Shown piece after piece: positions 1 to 9,769 of a DNA stretch of 64,000 nucleotides. Source of the stretch: Planctomycetota bacterium. Lineage in GTDB: Bacteria > Planctomycetota > Planctomycetia > Planctomycetales > Planctomycetaceae. The notes below the pieces were generated by a model that was given only the letters and a program-made list of their open reading frames with translations, made no database searches and was not told where the DNA came from. The position numbers and the translations under genes are program-made. The first letter of the stretch is position 1. Every line of letters starts with the position of its first letter. The stretch is from positions 40,690 to 104,689 of the forward strand of contig JAQBWV010000001.1 in assembly GCA_027624335.1 (NCBI GenBank), in the 5' to 3' direction.

Positions 1-1010
1 TTGCCGCTCGACTTGAGATCGTCACAGGCGCGTCCCATTCGCTTCGCGACGCCGTTTTCGCCGAGCTTGATGTAGGCTCGCGGGTCGTACGCTTTCTTTG
101 ATCCGATTTCGCCGTCGATCATCATGACTTCGTCATAATGCTTCAGCATGAAGTCGACGATCGGTCGCGTGAATGCATACTGAGTGTCGGTGTCGATGTT
201 CATTTTGACGACGCCGTAGTCCAGCGTTTCCTGCAACTGAGCACTTGGAGTTCCCGATCCGCCGTGGAAGACAAGGTCAAACTCGGCAGCCTGACCGAAC
301 TGTTTGATGACCGCTGTCTGACCTTCTTTGAGAATTTCCGGTCGCAGTTTGACCGCCCCCGGCTTGTAGTGACCGTGTACGTTGCCGAAAGTTGCGGCAA
401 ACATATAACGTCCGATTCCGTTAAGTTGTTCGTGCACATAGACCATGTCTTCGGGGCTGGTGTAGAGCTTGTCTGCCGGCATGTCGCTGTGATCGACACC
501 GTCTTCTTCGCCACCGACGACTCCGGCTTCCACTTCGAGAATGATCTCGTTGTCAGCACAAAGCTGGAGGAGGTCCTTGCTGATCGCCATGTTCTCTTTG
601 ATATTCAGTTCAGAACCATCGAACATGTGCGAGTTGAACAGGTTGCCGTTTCCGGCAGCGCGACGTTCAGTCGTGGCGGCGATCAGCGGCCGGAGGAAAC
701 CATCAACTTTTCCGGGCTGACAGTGGTCCGTGTGCAGTCCGATCAGAATGTCGTACTTCGCTGCCAGGCGGTGCGCCGCCTCCGCAAGGACGATGACACC
801 GAAAACGGCGTCTTTAATGTTCAGCCCCGAGGCGAATTCGCCGGCACCGGTTGAGAACTGGATGATTCCGTCCGAACCCTTGTCCGCAAATCCCTTCAAT
901 GCGGCATTGATGGTCGCGATCGAAGTTACGTTGATCGCCGGGAAGGCGTATCCACCCTGCTGGGCGGCGTCGAGCATGGCGGCGTATTGAGCGGGAGTTG
1001 CAATTGGCAT
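1..1010 (-). CDS. fba: Fructose-bisphosphate aldolase class II (3' end beyond window)
   Basis: Reverse-strand reading from ATG at 1010 gives MPIATPAQYAAMLDAAQQGGYAFPAINVTSIATINAALKGF...GLHTDHCQPGK...; GLHTDHC metal-binding motif. Absent from the ORF track because it runs off the edge. Confidence 0.93.
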   Translation of the reverse strand, partial: MPIATPAQYAAMLDAAQQGGYAFPAINVTSIATINAALKGFADKGSDGIIQFSTGAGEFASGLNIKDAVFGVIVLAEAAHRLAAKYDILIGLHTDHCQPGKVDGFLRPLIAATTERRAAGNGNLFNSHMFDGSELNIKENMAISKDLLQLCADNEIILEVEAGVVGGEEDGVDHSDMPADKLYTSPEDMVYVHEQLNGIGRYMFAATFGNVHGHYKPGAVKLRPEILKEGQTAVIKQFGQAAEFDLVFHGGSGTPSAQLQETLDYGVVKMNIDTDTQYAFTRPIVDFMLKHYDEVMMIDGEIGSKKAYDPRAYIKLGENGVAKRMGRACDDLKSSG

Positions 1011-1210
1011 CGTAAACTGGTCCTTGTGTCATTGGGGCGAGCAGGATCGCCCGATCCGTGAAAGCGTCCGCGGCGTGCTCTGAGACCCATCGAGGTCGGG
1101 GCATTCTGCCGGCGGTGGTAGAAGTGAAATTCGGCGTACGCCGAGAAATTCGAGGCGGAACCGAGCGGCAGCTTACGGGATCGAGAAATCGAATCCAAGC
1201 ATTACGTCAC

Positions 1211-1256
1211 GGAGTGCGGGCAGACCGCAACAGATTGAATGAACCACCCAACATAC
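1211..1256 (+). repeat. Partial copy of the repeat at 4178-4278
   Basis: GGAGTGCGGGCAGACCGCAACAGATTGAATGAACCACCCAACATAC resembles GCAGTGCGTGCAGACCACAACAGACTGGATGAACCACGGAATAC at 4178-4221. Confidence 0.6.
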
Positions 1257-1282
1257 GGGTCGCCCCAGCGGCTCATGAATTC

Positions 1283-4162
1283 TCAATTCGCCGCCGAAAT
1301 GTCACCTGGCTCTGAGGCGACGATTTTCAGGTCGTCGAACAGGACTTCGCCGAGGCCGTGTAAAGTCAGTTTGAGGCGAAGTTCACTGTCGGTTTTGACT
1401 TCGCGAATCATTTCGAACGCTTCCCAGCCGCGAGTCTTCTTCCAGCGAAGCTTTGAGCCTGACAGGCTCTCCGTCAAAGTCACGCCCTCGATCGAGGCTG
1501 CCGGGCGGGACTGAATTCGGATTCTCCCGCTGATATGTACGATCTGCCCCGCGGTTAGTGAGACAGGCGGAGATTCCAGAGCAATCGGGACGCCTTCCAG
1601 TCCGATTGGAATTTGCACATTGTTGGCCGGGACAGCCAGCAGCCGTAATGCGTATCCCGACTGGCTGCCGAGCGATGCCAGTTCAGCGGCGGCTCGGACG
1701 CCCTCGATGTCGCCCTGCACATTCCGCCAGCCGCCGTCGATCATCTGAGTCGTGTCGGTGTTCTCAAAATCTCCCGAAGGAAGCCGATTCTGGTAGCCCG
1801 CGAAATGGGTCGCTCCGACGCGACGAACGAATCGCCAGTGTTCGGGGAGCGTTTGAAAACTGATGGTGTACGGGCTTGAAATGGCTGACGAACGCTCTGC
1901 GACGGCGGCTTCCCAATGGATTCGTTGCAGAATTCGCAGTGACTGCAAAGCACCCTGACATTGAATTCGGACAAACTCGGGGATACTCGTTGTCGCTCCA
2001 TACGATGTCTGAAAGGAAGCGAGAGCAACTTTCCGGGAATTGTCCGCATCGTCAGTCAGTCGGGCAGCGGCGGCAGCGAGATGCTCAGACGCTCTTGCAA
2101 GAAGCTGAGGGCCATCAGGAATGCCGTATCCCAGGTGTTGGAGTTCGGCGTCGACTCCTTGAACGCGACGGAATTTTTCACTCGCCAGTTCGTACCACAG
2201 TCGAGCATTGCGGTCACTGATCTGATTGATCTGATTTCTAAGGATGTTGCCCCAGTTTGGGTCGGTAGAGATTACAAGTGTTGCCAGCTGGTCAAAATTC
2301 TCCAGTGTGATTCTGGCTCCGGTTGACCCTGATTGACGCGGTACCGTGGAGACATCGGTCGTCGACACGTTCCAGATCGTTGCCGTATCAGGAACGCCAG
2401 GAATAACGATATCGAGAGTCCGTGTCGCCATCTGTCCCGGTACAAACTGCGCGTCCTGCTGGTACCAAAGTGGAATGAGCAACTGACCGTTCGGGCTGTT
2501 CATGATCGCCATTTCGATCACGTTGCTGCTGTCGTTGTCTGTCTCCGACCTCAACCGGCCGGCTTGTAGCTTCGTTCGTTCGAGTCTGGCCAGTTCGCGC
2601 GCCTGTCGAATTTCATTCGAACCACCGAAGTCGTTCGGGTTTTGCTGAACATGCGAGGATTCCACCGGGATAGCGATTCGCTGATGCTCAAGAACGGTCC
2701 AGGCGGCGAGCCAGGGTTCAAGCAGTGCGATCTCCTGGTTGGTAATCGCAATCGCCAGATCCCGCTCTTTGGCCCCAGGAAATCGGTCACCGAATGATGT
2801 TCGCTTCCAGTATCCGATGCCGCGTGCTCCTGCGGAAAGCCCCGTCCAGGCGAGCTGTCGAATCTGCTCAGGTTCGATGACCGGCACGGGATCGGGAAAT
2901 GAATTGCCGTTGGATTCGGGCTCGGTTTGAACCCACGTGGTAACAAAAGTGCCGGGGCGAAGGAGACGCCGTTTCTGAGTGAGAAACTGCCGGTAATCAT
3001 ACAGGGGAAAAGCTGTCTGCAGTGGGTGCCGAGTCAGTCCGACACCGTCGAGCAGTCGGGAATATGACCTTTCGAGACCACCAATGTCGCCAATGATCGG
3101 ACGCTGTGTAAGCCGATCTGCGGCACGAATCAGTCTTACTTGTGTCGTGAGTTCATCGCGAACTCCTGGTGGAATTCGCGTGCCCAGATACCAGGCCAGG
3201 ATCCCGTCATACTGAGGGCCAAAGTCGTCGAGACTCGGGACGTCCGTCCCGTCATGATCCGACCCCGAGACGCGTCCGCGGGGCGGCGTTGCGATGGACC
3301 AGATCCCGGCACTGCCGAGATTCGCAATGCGGGCGGCGTCCGTGTAATCGTTGACCCAGACAGCGGTGATTCCCAGCTCACGGAGTCGCTCTGGTGTCTC
3401 ATCGTGGTGGGGAGCAAATCTCAGCAGGGAAGGCCGTTGATCAACGATCAGTCGGTCAAGTCTCATGTTCACGTTGGATCGCCGTGAACCGTTCGCTTGA
3501 GCTGCGCTGGTCTGGATGATGTTCTGCTGAGGCGCGGCATACCCCGTCCAGTGAAGGTCATCGATGAGCAGTTCTGTGGTTCCGGTTTGAAGTCCCACCA
3601 ACAGGATTGCCCGGTCGATATACGCGTCTTTCAGATCAAGGCTGACAGTACTGAATTCTGCTCTTAGTCGAGTAATCCGTTCTCGCAACTCGTCTCGCCT
3701 GGCGGTGGCTCGCAACGTCTGCCATTGCGTGGTCTTCGAGTACAGGTCGCCTCGCAACCACGCGGTCAGAACCAGCCCCGTGCCCGGATGTTTCTGATGT
3801 GGGAAAACCATTCGGGTTGCAAGAATTGCCCCAGGGCGATTCGAGCGATACTCGATCGAAAGCATGAGATCGTCAATCGGGACAGAGCGAGGCAACTCGT
3901 GTTCCAGCCTGACCACGGTTCCGTTGCTCAGGCTGGAAATCTCAAGGTGTTCGGCGGCCTGCCCGCTGTGGCGAATGGATTGGTTGCGGCGATGCGCCCG
4001 CACACGAACGCCGGAACCCGTCGGCACTGACGTGGTCCATGTCGGCTTCTCTCCATCAAAGCCTTCGGCATAGTCGTCGGCCACAAGCGGCCGCGCCGCA
4101 ATCAGGCATGCGGCGCAATACGCCACCGAAAGAACCGATAACAATGCGCAGAGTCGCCACAT
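1283..4162 (-). CDS. Large secreted hypothetical protein (signal peptide MWRLCALLSVLSVAYCAACLIAARPLVADD; possible TIM-barrel-like central region)
   Basis: Long ORF. The listed start (4468) runs through a palindromic repeat; ATG at 4162 gives a clean signal peptide. Confidence 0.75.
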   Translation of the reverse strand: MWRLCALLSVLSVAYCAACLIAARPLVADDYAEGFDGEKPTWTTSVPTGSGVRVRAHRRNQSIRHSGQAAEHLEISSLSNGTVVRLEHELPRSVPIDDLMLSIEYRSNRPGAILATRMVFPHQKHPGTGLVLTAWLRGDLYSKTTQWQTLRATARRDELRERITRLRAEFSTVSLDLKDAYIDRAILLVGLQTGTTELLIDDLHWTGYAAPQQNIIQTSAAQANGSRRSNVNMRLDRLIVDQRPSLLRFAPHHDETPERLRELGITAVWVNDYTDAARIANLGSAGIWSIATPPRGRVSGSDHDGTDVPSLDDFGPQYDGILAWYLGTRIPPGVRDELTTQVRLIRAADRLTQRPIIGDIGGLERSYSRLLDGVGLTRHPLQTAFPLYDYRQFLTQKRRLLRPGTFVTTWVQTEPESNGNSFPDPVPVIEPEQIRQLAWTGLSAGARGIGYWKRTSFGDRFPGAKERDLAIAITNQEIALLEPWLAAWTVLEHQRIAIPVESSHVQQNPNDFGGSNEIRQARELARLERTKLQAGRLRSETDNDSSNVIEMAIMNSPNGQLLIPLWYQQDAQFVPGQMATRTLDIVIPGVPDTATIWNVSTTDVSTVPRQSGSTGARITLENFDQLATLVISTDPNWGNILRNQINQISDRNARLWYELASEKFRRVQGVDAELQHLGYGIPDGPQLLARASEHLAAAAARLTDDADNSRKVALASFQTSYGATTSIPEFVRIQCQGALQSLRILQRIHWEAAVAERSSAISSPYTISFQTLPEHWRFVRRVGATHFAGYQNRLPSGDFENTDTTQMIDGGWRNVQGDIEGVRAAAELASLGSQSGYALRLLAVPANNVQIPIGLEGVPIALESPPVSLTAGQIVHISGRIRIQSRPAASIEGVTLTESLSGSKLRWKKTRGWEAFEMIREVKTDSELRLKLTLHGLGEVLFDDLKIVASEPGDISAAN

Positions 4163-4177
4163 ACCAGCGAAGTTTCG

Positions 4178-4278
4178 CAGTGCGTGCAGACCACAACAGA
4201 CTGGATGAACCACGGAATACACGGAAGGAGACTGAAAACGTGGCTTCGTTTCCGTGTCGTTCCGTGTATTCCGTGGTT
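4178..4278. repeat. Palindromic dispersed-repeat-like element
   Basis: Perfect 19-bp inverted repeat AACCACGGAATACACGGAA (4208-4226) / TTCCGTGTATTCCGTGGTT (4260-4278). Confidence 0.85.
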
Positions 4279-4813
4279 TCCAACGGATCCTGGCAGAAAA
4301 CCAGGTTTCGGCGTGTGAACGGTGCAGAGCACGGACAGATTCACTTCCATCGGGAGACGGTGCATCCGCAGTGATGGGCTGTTGCTGAACGCTTGCAGGA
4401 GTCCGGGAAACCCTGGCGACCTCTGCGTTGTCCGACAGCCCGGATTCTTCCCTGAATCGGAACGACACTAATAATCCTCGATGTCTCTGTGGGCCGTAGA
4501 TCCGTAGCTCTCGCCGCAGTGTTTTTCAAATTCGCGCCGAAACCTGACTCAGACTGCAGTTCGACCGTTGCTCCGGCACATCACATCAGCAGCCCGCCTG
4601 ACCGTGTCTAAGTGCGTGAGTCTAAAGCACTTTACGCCACTCGCCAAGATGAAGCGGTGCGTTGAGGCATCGTAGTACGAACTGACAATCTGATGTCGTC
4701 GGAACTGGTAACGTCTATTGCAGACTGGGTTTAGCAAGGGGGCCTTGTGAGAGCCCAAAGCTCTGCACACAATCGCTCTCGCTTCATTGTCCAACAGCTG
4801 GAGACTCACTCCG

Positions 4814-5089
4814 ATGAACTCGAGAACGCGATTCCCTGATAGCGGCGAGAACGAATTGCCGCGCGAGCTGGTTGATCTGGCTCGGGCCATCGCGGCGCTA
4901 CCGGCAGAGCATCAGTCCGAACTGGAAGGCGTTTACACGCGAGTCGTTGACTCCGTGAAGCGTCGCCGACGGATTCTGTCACTGGTCCAGGAAGCGCTCG
5001 CACAGCTTCGGCTCGACATTAAATATCTCATGTTTGATCTGGAAGTCACCCGGAAAGAACGCGACGAGCTGAAGGAAAGACTGGACTGA
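4814..5089 (+). CDS. Small conserved-looking helical protein (91 aa), function unknown
   Basis: ORF MNSRTRFPDSGENELPRELVDLARAIAALPAEHQSELEG...LVQEALAQLRLDIKYLMFDLEVTRKERDELKERLD; ATG preferred over upstream TTG. Confidence 0.7.
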   Translation: MNSRTRFPDSGENELPRELVDLARAIAALPAEHQSELEGVYTRVVDSVKRRRRILSLVQEALAQLRLDIKYLMFDLEVTRKERDELKERLD

Positions 5090-5280
5090 ATTCGTCCACT
5101 GTCGTTTTCGACAGCTTCCGCCGAATCAAACTCCCACCGACTTATCACCGCCGCTACCTATGCTGAGCTGAAGCTCGCAACATCGCAGTGGCTTTCTCCT
5201 TCTCCGCCTGTCATCACGATCGTCCGAGCCGAAGGTACCAGGTACAGGTCCGGCAAATAAAGGACTGTTAATCGTAAGGC

Positions 5281-5415
5281 TGACGCAGAGACGCCAAGGA
5301 TCGCAAAGAAAAGATATCCATTGGGAAATTCAGTGATTGTCGCTGTGATGTCAGTGAGGTGACAGGTTCATACGCAGCTCTTTGCGAAACGCCGCGTCTT
5401 GGCGCCTTTGCGTCA
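5281..5415. repeat. Inverted-repeat element
   Basis: TGACGCAGAGACGCCAAGGATCGCAAAGA (5281-5309) against reverse complement of tctttgcgaaacgccgcgtcttggcgcctttgcgtca (5379-5415); the left arm lacks about 11 nt. Confidence 0.75.
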
Positions 5416-5461
5416 GATCATGATTTCTGACGAGTACCATCCGTTATTCGCGGGACCAGTT

Positions 5462-6496
5462 TTAAGCCGTGTCGCCGCTCTCGATGGCACCCGTCGTTTT
5501 CGCCGTCGCCGTCTGCTGAGCTTCGTCGTCCGGTGTCGCTTTGCGGCTCCACCACTGCGCCAGTAGAGTTCCGGTCACCATGCATCCGAACGTGTAAAGC
5601 GCTGGAGGAATTGCCGCTGAAGGCTCCTCCTTGAAGAATTGCTGGACGAGCGACGTGCCGAGGCCGGCGTTCTGCATGCCGATTTCGAGCGTCAGCGCTC
5701 TCCGCATTCCGTCCGGAAGTCCAAGAGCCGATCCGCCTCCAAATCCGGCCAGATATCCGAGAATGTTGAGCACCAGCAGTCCAACCAGCAGAGTCACCGC
5801 CGCTGCTTCACCATCGAAAGCGATCCGCAGGTTGGCTCGATTCTGCGCGACGACGACAGCGATGATCCAGATGATCGTCGCATTGGCGACGATGGGTCCG
5901 AGGCCGCGCATGAATTCAGAGAACTTTGGAGCCGACCGGCAAATCAGATGTCCGGCGATGACCGGAGCGACGACCTGCCACAGCAGCGAGATCATGATCT
6001 TTTCAGTCGGCACGTCATGCTGCCCGCTGAGTGTCAGCTTTAAAACCAGCGGAACGACGAACGGCGAGAGGATCGTAGCCATCGTCGTCAAGCTGACGGA
6101 ATAACTGACGTTGCCTCGTGCGGCGAGCGTCAACACGTTGGAAGCCATCGCCCCTGGCACGCAACCGACGACAATCATGCCGACTCTGTACGGACCTTCG
6201 AGGCCCAGAACCGTTGCAATACCCCAGGCCAGCAGCGGCATCGTGATGTACTGGATCGAGGTTCCACCGAGCACGGTCGGCCAGCGTTTTGCCAGTTGAT
6301 CAACTTCCTCGCGAGGCAGCAGGCAGCCGATGCAGAACATCGTGACGGCAAACTGGTATGGAATGGCCGGAGCGGTCGTGATAAATGGATCGAGCGATTC
6401 TACTCCCGTCATGTCCGGCCAGAAGTAGGCGGCCAGTGACGAAACAGTCAGCCACAGGAGCAGCGTTCGCTGGATAAAGTTTGCAGCCTTCTGCAT
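5462..6496 (-). CDS. Bile acid:sodium symporter family transporter
   Basis: 344 aa, multiple TM segments; motifs FCIGCLLPREEVDQLAKRWP, GCVPGAMASNVLT, EIGMQNAGLGTSL typical of the family. Confidence 0.88.
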   Translation of the reverse strand: MQKAANFIQRTLLLWLTVSSLAAYFWPDMTGVESLDPFITTAPAIPYQFAVTMFCIGCLLPREEVDQLAKRWPTVLGGTSIQYITMPLLAWGIATVLGLEGPYRVGMIVVGCVPGAMASNVLTLAARGNVSYSVSLTTMATILSPFVVPLVLKLTLSGQHDVPTEKIMISLLWQVVAPVIAGHLICRSAPKFSEFMRGLGPIVANATIIWIIAVVVAQNRANLRIAFDGEAAAVTLLVGLLVLNILGYLAGFGGGSALGLPDGMRRALTLEIGMQNAGLGTSLVQQFFKEEPSAAIPPALYTFGCMVTGTLLAQWWSRKATPDDEAQQTATAKTTGAIESGDTA

Positions 6497-6564
6497 GGAA
6501 ATCTCTCAGGATTCACGGCACCAGGATTGGAGAAATAGAAACAGTTGATGATGAGGCATTGTCC

Positions 6565-7359
6565 TCAGGCATCCGAATCGGACTCCTGCTCCAGATGGTC
6601 GACGAAGTCTGCAGACATCCCTGCAGCAAGTCGAGCGTCGCGTTGAAAGACTTCGCCTTTCGCCTTTGCTGCACGAAGTGGCCATTGCAGATGCGAGCAG
6701 AACGCGTCCCAGTCAGATTGGCCTGCGGGTTTCAGCTTTTGCAGCCATTCCATTCCGAAGGCGACGTGCTCGATTTCGTCGCGATGAATGACTCGCAGGA
6801 TCGCGGCGCTCCGTTCGTCCCCGGCCGCTTCGAAGTACGAGGCGAACTCCAGTGTGTGGTCGAGGTTTCGTCCTTCAAAAACCAGCGGTAGCGTCACGAC
6901 GTAATCCAGAACCGTGCGGAATTCAAGAGACTTGTTCCAGATGTAAGAGTTAACAGGCAGCGATCCAAACTCAACACCCAGCATGGCCGCCCGCTCGACG
7001 TGCATTCGAGTGTGCCGCTGCTCGTCCCGCATGATCTGACACAGTCCGATTCGAAAATCAGTCGGAGCAGCGGGGAAGAGCAGGGCGATGCGAGCCATGA
7101 CTTCCAGAGCCTGCAGTTCATGATTGGCGAGAATGTGATGCGCGACACCTCTTCGAATTGCGTCTTTGAATGATCCTGGTTTCGGCATCGCTGGAGCGGT
7201 TCGATGAGCGGCGAATTTCAGCGACTCAGTACGTGCCGGTTCCGCAATGTCAGACGGTTCGCCAGGAGCGTCGTCAGTAAACTCGCCAGAGGCCGGTTTG
7301 AGTTTGTTTTCCAGCAACTCGGAGCACAAAACCTGCTCGGCAAAGGCTCGAACTTCCAT
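6565..7359 (-). CDS. DUF455 family ferritin-like protein
   Basis: MRDEQRHTRMH...HRDEIEHVAFGMEWL diiron-type motifs. Start at ATG 7359 (MEVRAFAEQVL) chosen because the listed 7401 start lies inside the upstream gene's terminator. Confidence 0.8.
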   Translation of the reverse strand: MEVRAFAEQVLCSELLENKLKPASGEFTDDAPGEPSDIAEPARTESLKFAAHRTAPAMPKPGSFKDAIRRGVAHHILANHELQALEVMARIALLFPAAPTDFRIGLCQIMRDEQRHTRMHVERAAMLGVEFGSLPVNSYIWNKSLEFRTVLDYVVTLPLVFEGRNLDHTLEFASYFEAAGDERSAAILRVIHRDEIEHVAFGMEWLQKLKPAGQSDWDAFCSHLQWPLRAAKAKGEVFQRDARLAAGMSADFVDHLEQESDSDA

Positions 7360-7384
7360 GCGGCAGTCTCGGGCGACGTTTCTG

Positions 7385-7437
7385 AAAAAAAAAGTACCCA
7401 ACGCACCAGCGTCGTCGTTGACGCTGGTAACGTTGGG
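7385..7437 (-). terminator. Rho-independent terminator of the NIPSNAP-family gene
   Basis: Stem arms CCCAACGC-ACCAGCGTC (7397-7413) and GACGCTGGTAACGTTGGG (7420-7437), short loop; A9 at 7385-7393 reads as U-tract on the minus strand. Confidence 0.88.
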
Positions 7438-7456
7438 CGTTGCTGTCGATGCGAGA

Positions 7457-7882
7457 CTATTTCATTGGCGAGTAGTCCGTCGCGGTCAGGAATTGCTTAT
7501 CAACCTTCTTGACAATCTTGCCATCGACGATCGATGCCTGGTAAGCAGCCTTCCACTCAGGGTCGTCGCGAAAACCAGCCCATGATGCTTCCGCAGCTTT
7601 CAAGGAATCATGAGCGATGACGTAGATCAGCGTGTCCTTCGTTTCGGTGGGGACCCAATAGGCGACGTTCTTCATGCCGTGTTTCTCGAAAATCTTCATC
7701 GTGTGCTCGCGGAATCGTTTGTGCAAAGCTGGCAAGCGGCCTTCATTAGTCGTGTAGGTTCGCAATTCGTACACAACAGCGTCCTGCTTTTCTTCACTGA
7801 CTGCAGGTTTCTGGATGGCCAGCCCCAGAGCGACAATTGCAACGGCGATGGCTGATACAGTAATGGTTCGTTCGCGGTTCAT
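7457..7882 (-). CDS. NIPSNAP family protein with signal peptide
   Basis: VVYELRTYTTNEGRLPALHKRFREHTMKIFEKHGMKNVAYW is characteristic of NIPSNAP. Confidence 0.9.
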   Translation of the reverse strand: MNRERTITVSAIAVAIVALGLAIQKPAVSEEKQDAVVYELRTYTTNEGRLPALHKRFREHTMKIFEKHGMKNVAYWVPTETKDTLIYVIAHDSLKAAEASWAGFRDDPEWKAAYQASIVDGKIVKKVDKQFLTATDYSPMK

Positions 7883-7999
7883 GTTGAAAGTCCTTCATGG
7901 GTTGGTCAGAGAGAGCCTTCCATAGTCGTCGGAAGCCGTGGCGAATCCTGGGATAGACTTTGTCCGCCCGCAACTCATTCTCTCACGGAACCTCACATA

Positions 8000-8632
8000 G
8001 TGCGAAAGATTCACAACCAACGGTCGGACGGGCCGCCGGGAAAACTCATTTGCTGGCTGGTTGCGTTCGTTGAGATGGCTGTCGTGCTGACAATCGCGAT
8101 GGGTGCGTTCTCGGCTTCTTATTCCGGCAGCGTCGTCACAGATGCGAGTAGTTTGAGCGGCGACAGCGACGAGACGATTTCAAATTCTGATGCTGAGCAG
8201 GATCAGGATGAGCAGAACGTGCCGCCCCGTGATTCAGATGCCGATTTCTCTGGAAGAATGCTCGGAACCTGGGAAGACGACTACAAAGGGCATCGCATCC
8301 TGACGCTTCGTCCCGACGGAACCGGCACGATGATTGTCGAGCTGGATGGCATCACCGCGATGCTGTTCGCGAAGACGTTGACGTTTCAGGAAGAGTGGGG
8401 CGTCGACAATCGACGAGTCACGATGAAGGCCGTCAGTGGTGAACCTGCCGGCAAAGTGAACCTTATTCTAAGCCTGCACGGTGACAGCTCCCTTCAGAGA
8501 ATCGTCGAGGTGACCGCAGACCGAATGATTCTCGTCGAAGAGCCATCCGGAACACGCTTCGAGTGGCGGCGCGTCCCGGTTGTCGAAACGACAGCATTGC
8601 CGGGTGTCAGTCCTGATTCATCAGGCCGATAA
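8000..8632 (+). CDS. Hypothetical protein with N-terminal TM segment
   Basis: 210-aa ORF in an intergenic position: hydrophobic N-terminus then acidic linker then globular C-terminus. Confidence 0.6.
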   Translation: MRKIHNQRSDGPPGKLICWLVAFVEMAVVLTIAMGAFSASYSGSVVTDASSLSGDSDETISNSDAEQDQDEQNVPPRDSDADFSGRMLGTWEDDYKGHRILTLRPDGTGTMIVELDGITAMLFAKTLTFQEEWGVDNRRVTMKAVSGEPAGKVNLILSLHGDSSLQRIVEVTADRMILVEEPSGTRFEWRRVPVVETTALPGVSPDSSGR

Positions 8633-8642
8633 CTGTTCGACG

Positions 8643-9686
8643 TCATTCCGCCGCGATGTTCAGCAGAATCTTGCCGCCCCTTCCGGAAGTCTCAGCGGCT
8701 TGCACGGCGGCCGTGATTTCTTCGAGCGGGAAGCTGGAGCCGATTTCGCTTGCCAGGACACCCTGGCGGATCAGGCTGGAGACCTTGCGGACGAGCTGCA
8801 GTTTCGCTGGCAGTTTGAGTGTTTCCATATAGTTGCCCAGCCAGAAACCTTCGACCGAGGCTCCGGGTGTCATCAGCGCTCGAGACGGAAACTGCAGGGG
8901 TTCGCCCGACAAAGTTCCGAACACCAGCATACGAGCCCTTCTGCCGAGTGTGCCGATGACTGCCGACCCGGTTGCTCCGCCGACGCAGTCGACGGCGAAG
9001 CGAATCCCGTTCTGTGTCCCACTGGAACCAGTCGCGTCAGCGACGGCGGCTCTAAAGTATTCGACCGAATGCTGTTCCGGATCAAACCAGACAGCGGCTG
9101 CGGCGCCCGCGTTCTTCAGTTCAGATACCTGTTCCTGTCGTCGCACAACGCAGAGCGTTTTGAATCCACAGCGTTGTCCCAGGCGGATGATCATGTGACC
9201 AAGGACTGATCCAGCGGCGGTTTGAAGTAGCCATTCGCCTTCTGGAATTCGCAGAATCTGCCGAGTCATCACGAAGGCTGTCGTCGGGTTCACGAAGAAG
9301 GTGGCCTGCTGTTCGCGGCTCAGATTACCGGTCAGCAGGTTTGAGAATGGAATGATCTGCGAAGCGGGGACGACGTTTTTCTCAGCCCAGTTGCCTCCTT
9401 GACGCGACAACACAGCAACGCGTTTGCCCAGCATCATCTTTGAGCGGAGTCCGCCGCCAGCGGCCTCCACGATGCCAACTCCCTCGAAGCCTGGCGTCGC
9501 CGGGCATTGAGCGCTCAACGTGTATTGCCCGCGGACATACATCAGGTCGGACGGATTGATCGGGCAGCAGAGCATTCGAACTCGGACCTGACCATGCTGC
9601 GGGGTGGGTTCGGGGACGTCGTGAATCGAGAGCACTGATTCCGGATTACCGGTGGCTTCAAAGACGACAGCTTTCATGGATGCCAT
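8643..9686 (-). CDS. Zinc-type alcohol dehydrogenase / quinone reductase family (MDR) oxidoreductase
   Basis: 347 aa; MKAVVFEATGNPESVLSIHDVPEPTPQHGQVRVRM..., GFEGVGIVEAAG, LLQTAAGSVLGHMIIRLGQ. Confidence 0.88.
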   Translation of the reverse strand: MASMKAVVFEATGNPESVLSIHDVPEPTPQHGQVRVRMLCCPINPSDLMYVRGQYTLSAQCPATPGFEGVGIVEAAGGGLRSKMMLGKRVAVLSRQGGNWAEKNVVPASQIIPFSNLLTGNLSREQQATFFVNPTTAFVMTRQILRIPEGEWLLQTAAGSVLGHMIIRLGQRCGFKTLCVVRRQEQVSELKNAGAAAAVWFDPEQHSVEYFRAAVADATGSSGTQNGIRFAVDCVGGATGSAVIGTLGRRARMLVFGTLSGEPLQFPSRALMTPGASVEGFWLGNYMETLKLPAKLQLVRKVSSLIRQGVLASEIGSSFPLEEITAAVQAAETSGRGGKILLNIAAE

Positions 9687-9769
9687 GTTGTTGACTCTCT
9701 GCAGAAAGTTTGCTGGCTCGTAATCTATCGGGCCGGGTCAGGGATGTGTTGATCTCGGGGCCGGATCGA

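Noticed and set aside
4039-4374. ORFs 4039-4374, 4056-4283 and 4102-4365
   Set aside because: Generated by the palindromic repeat at 4178-4278 and overlap the secreted protein N-terminus.
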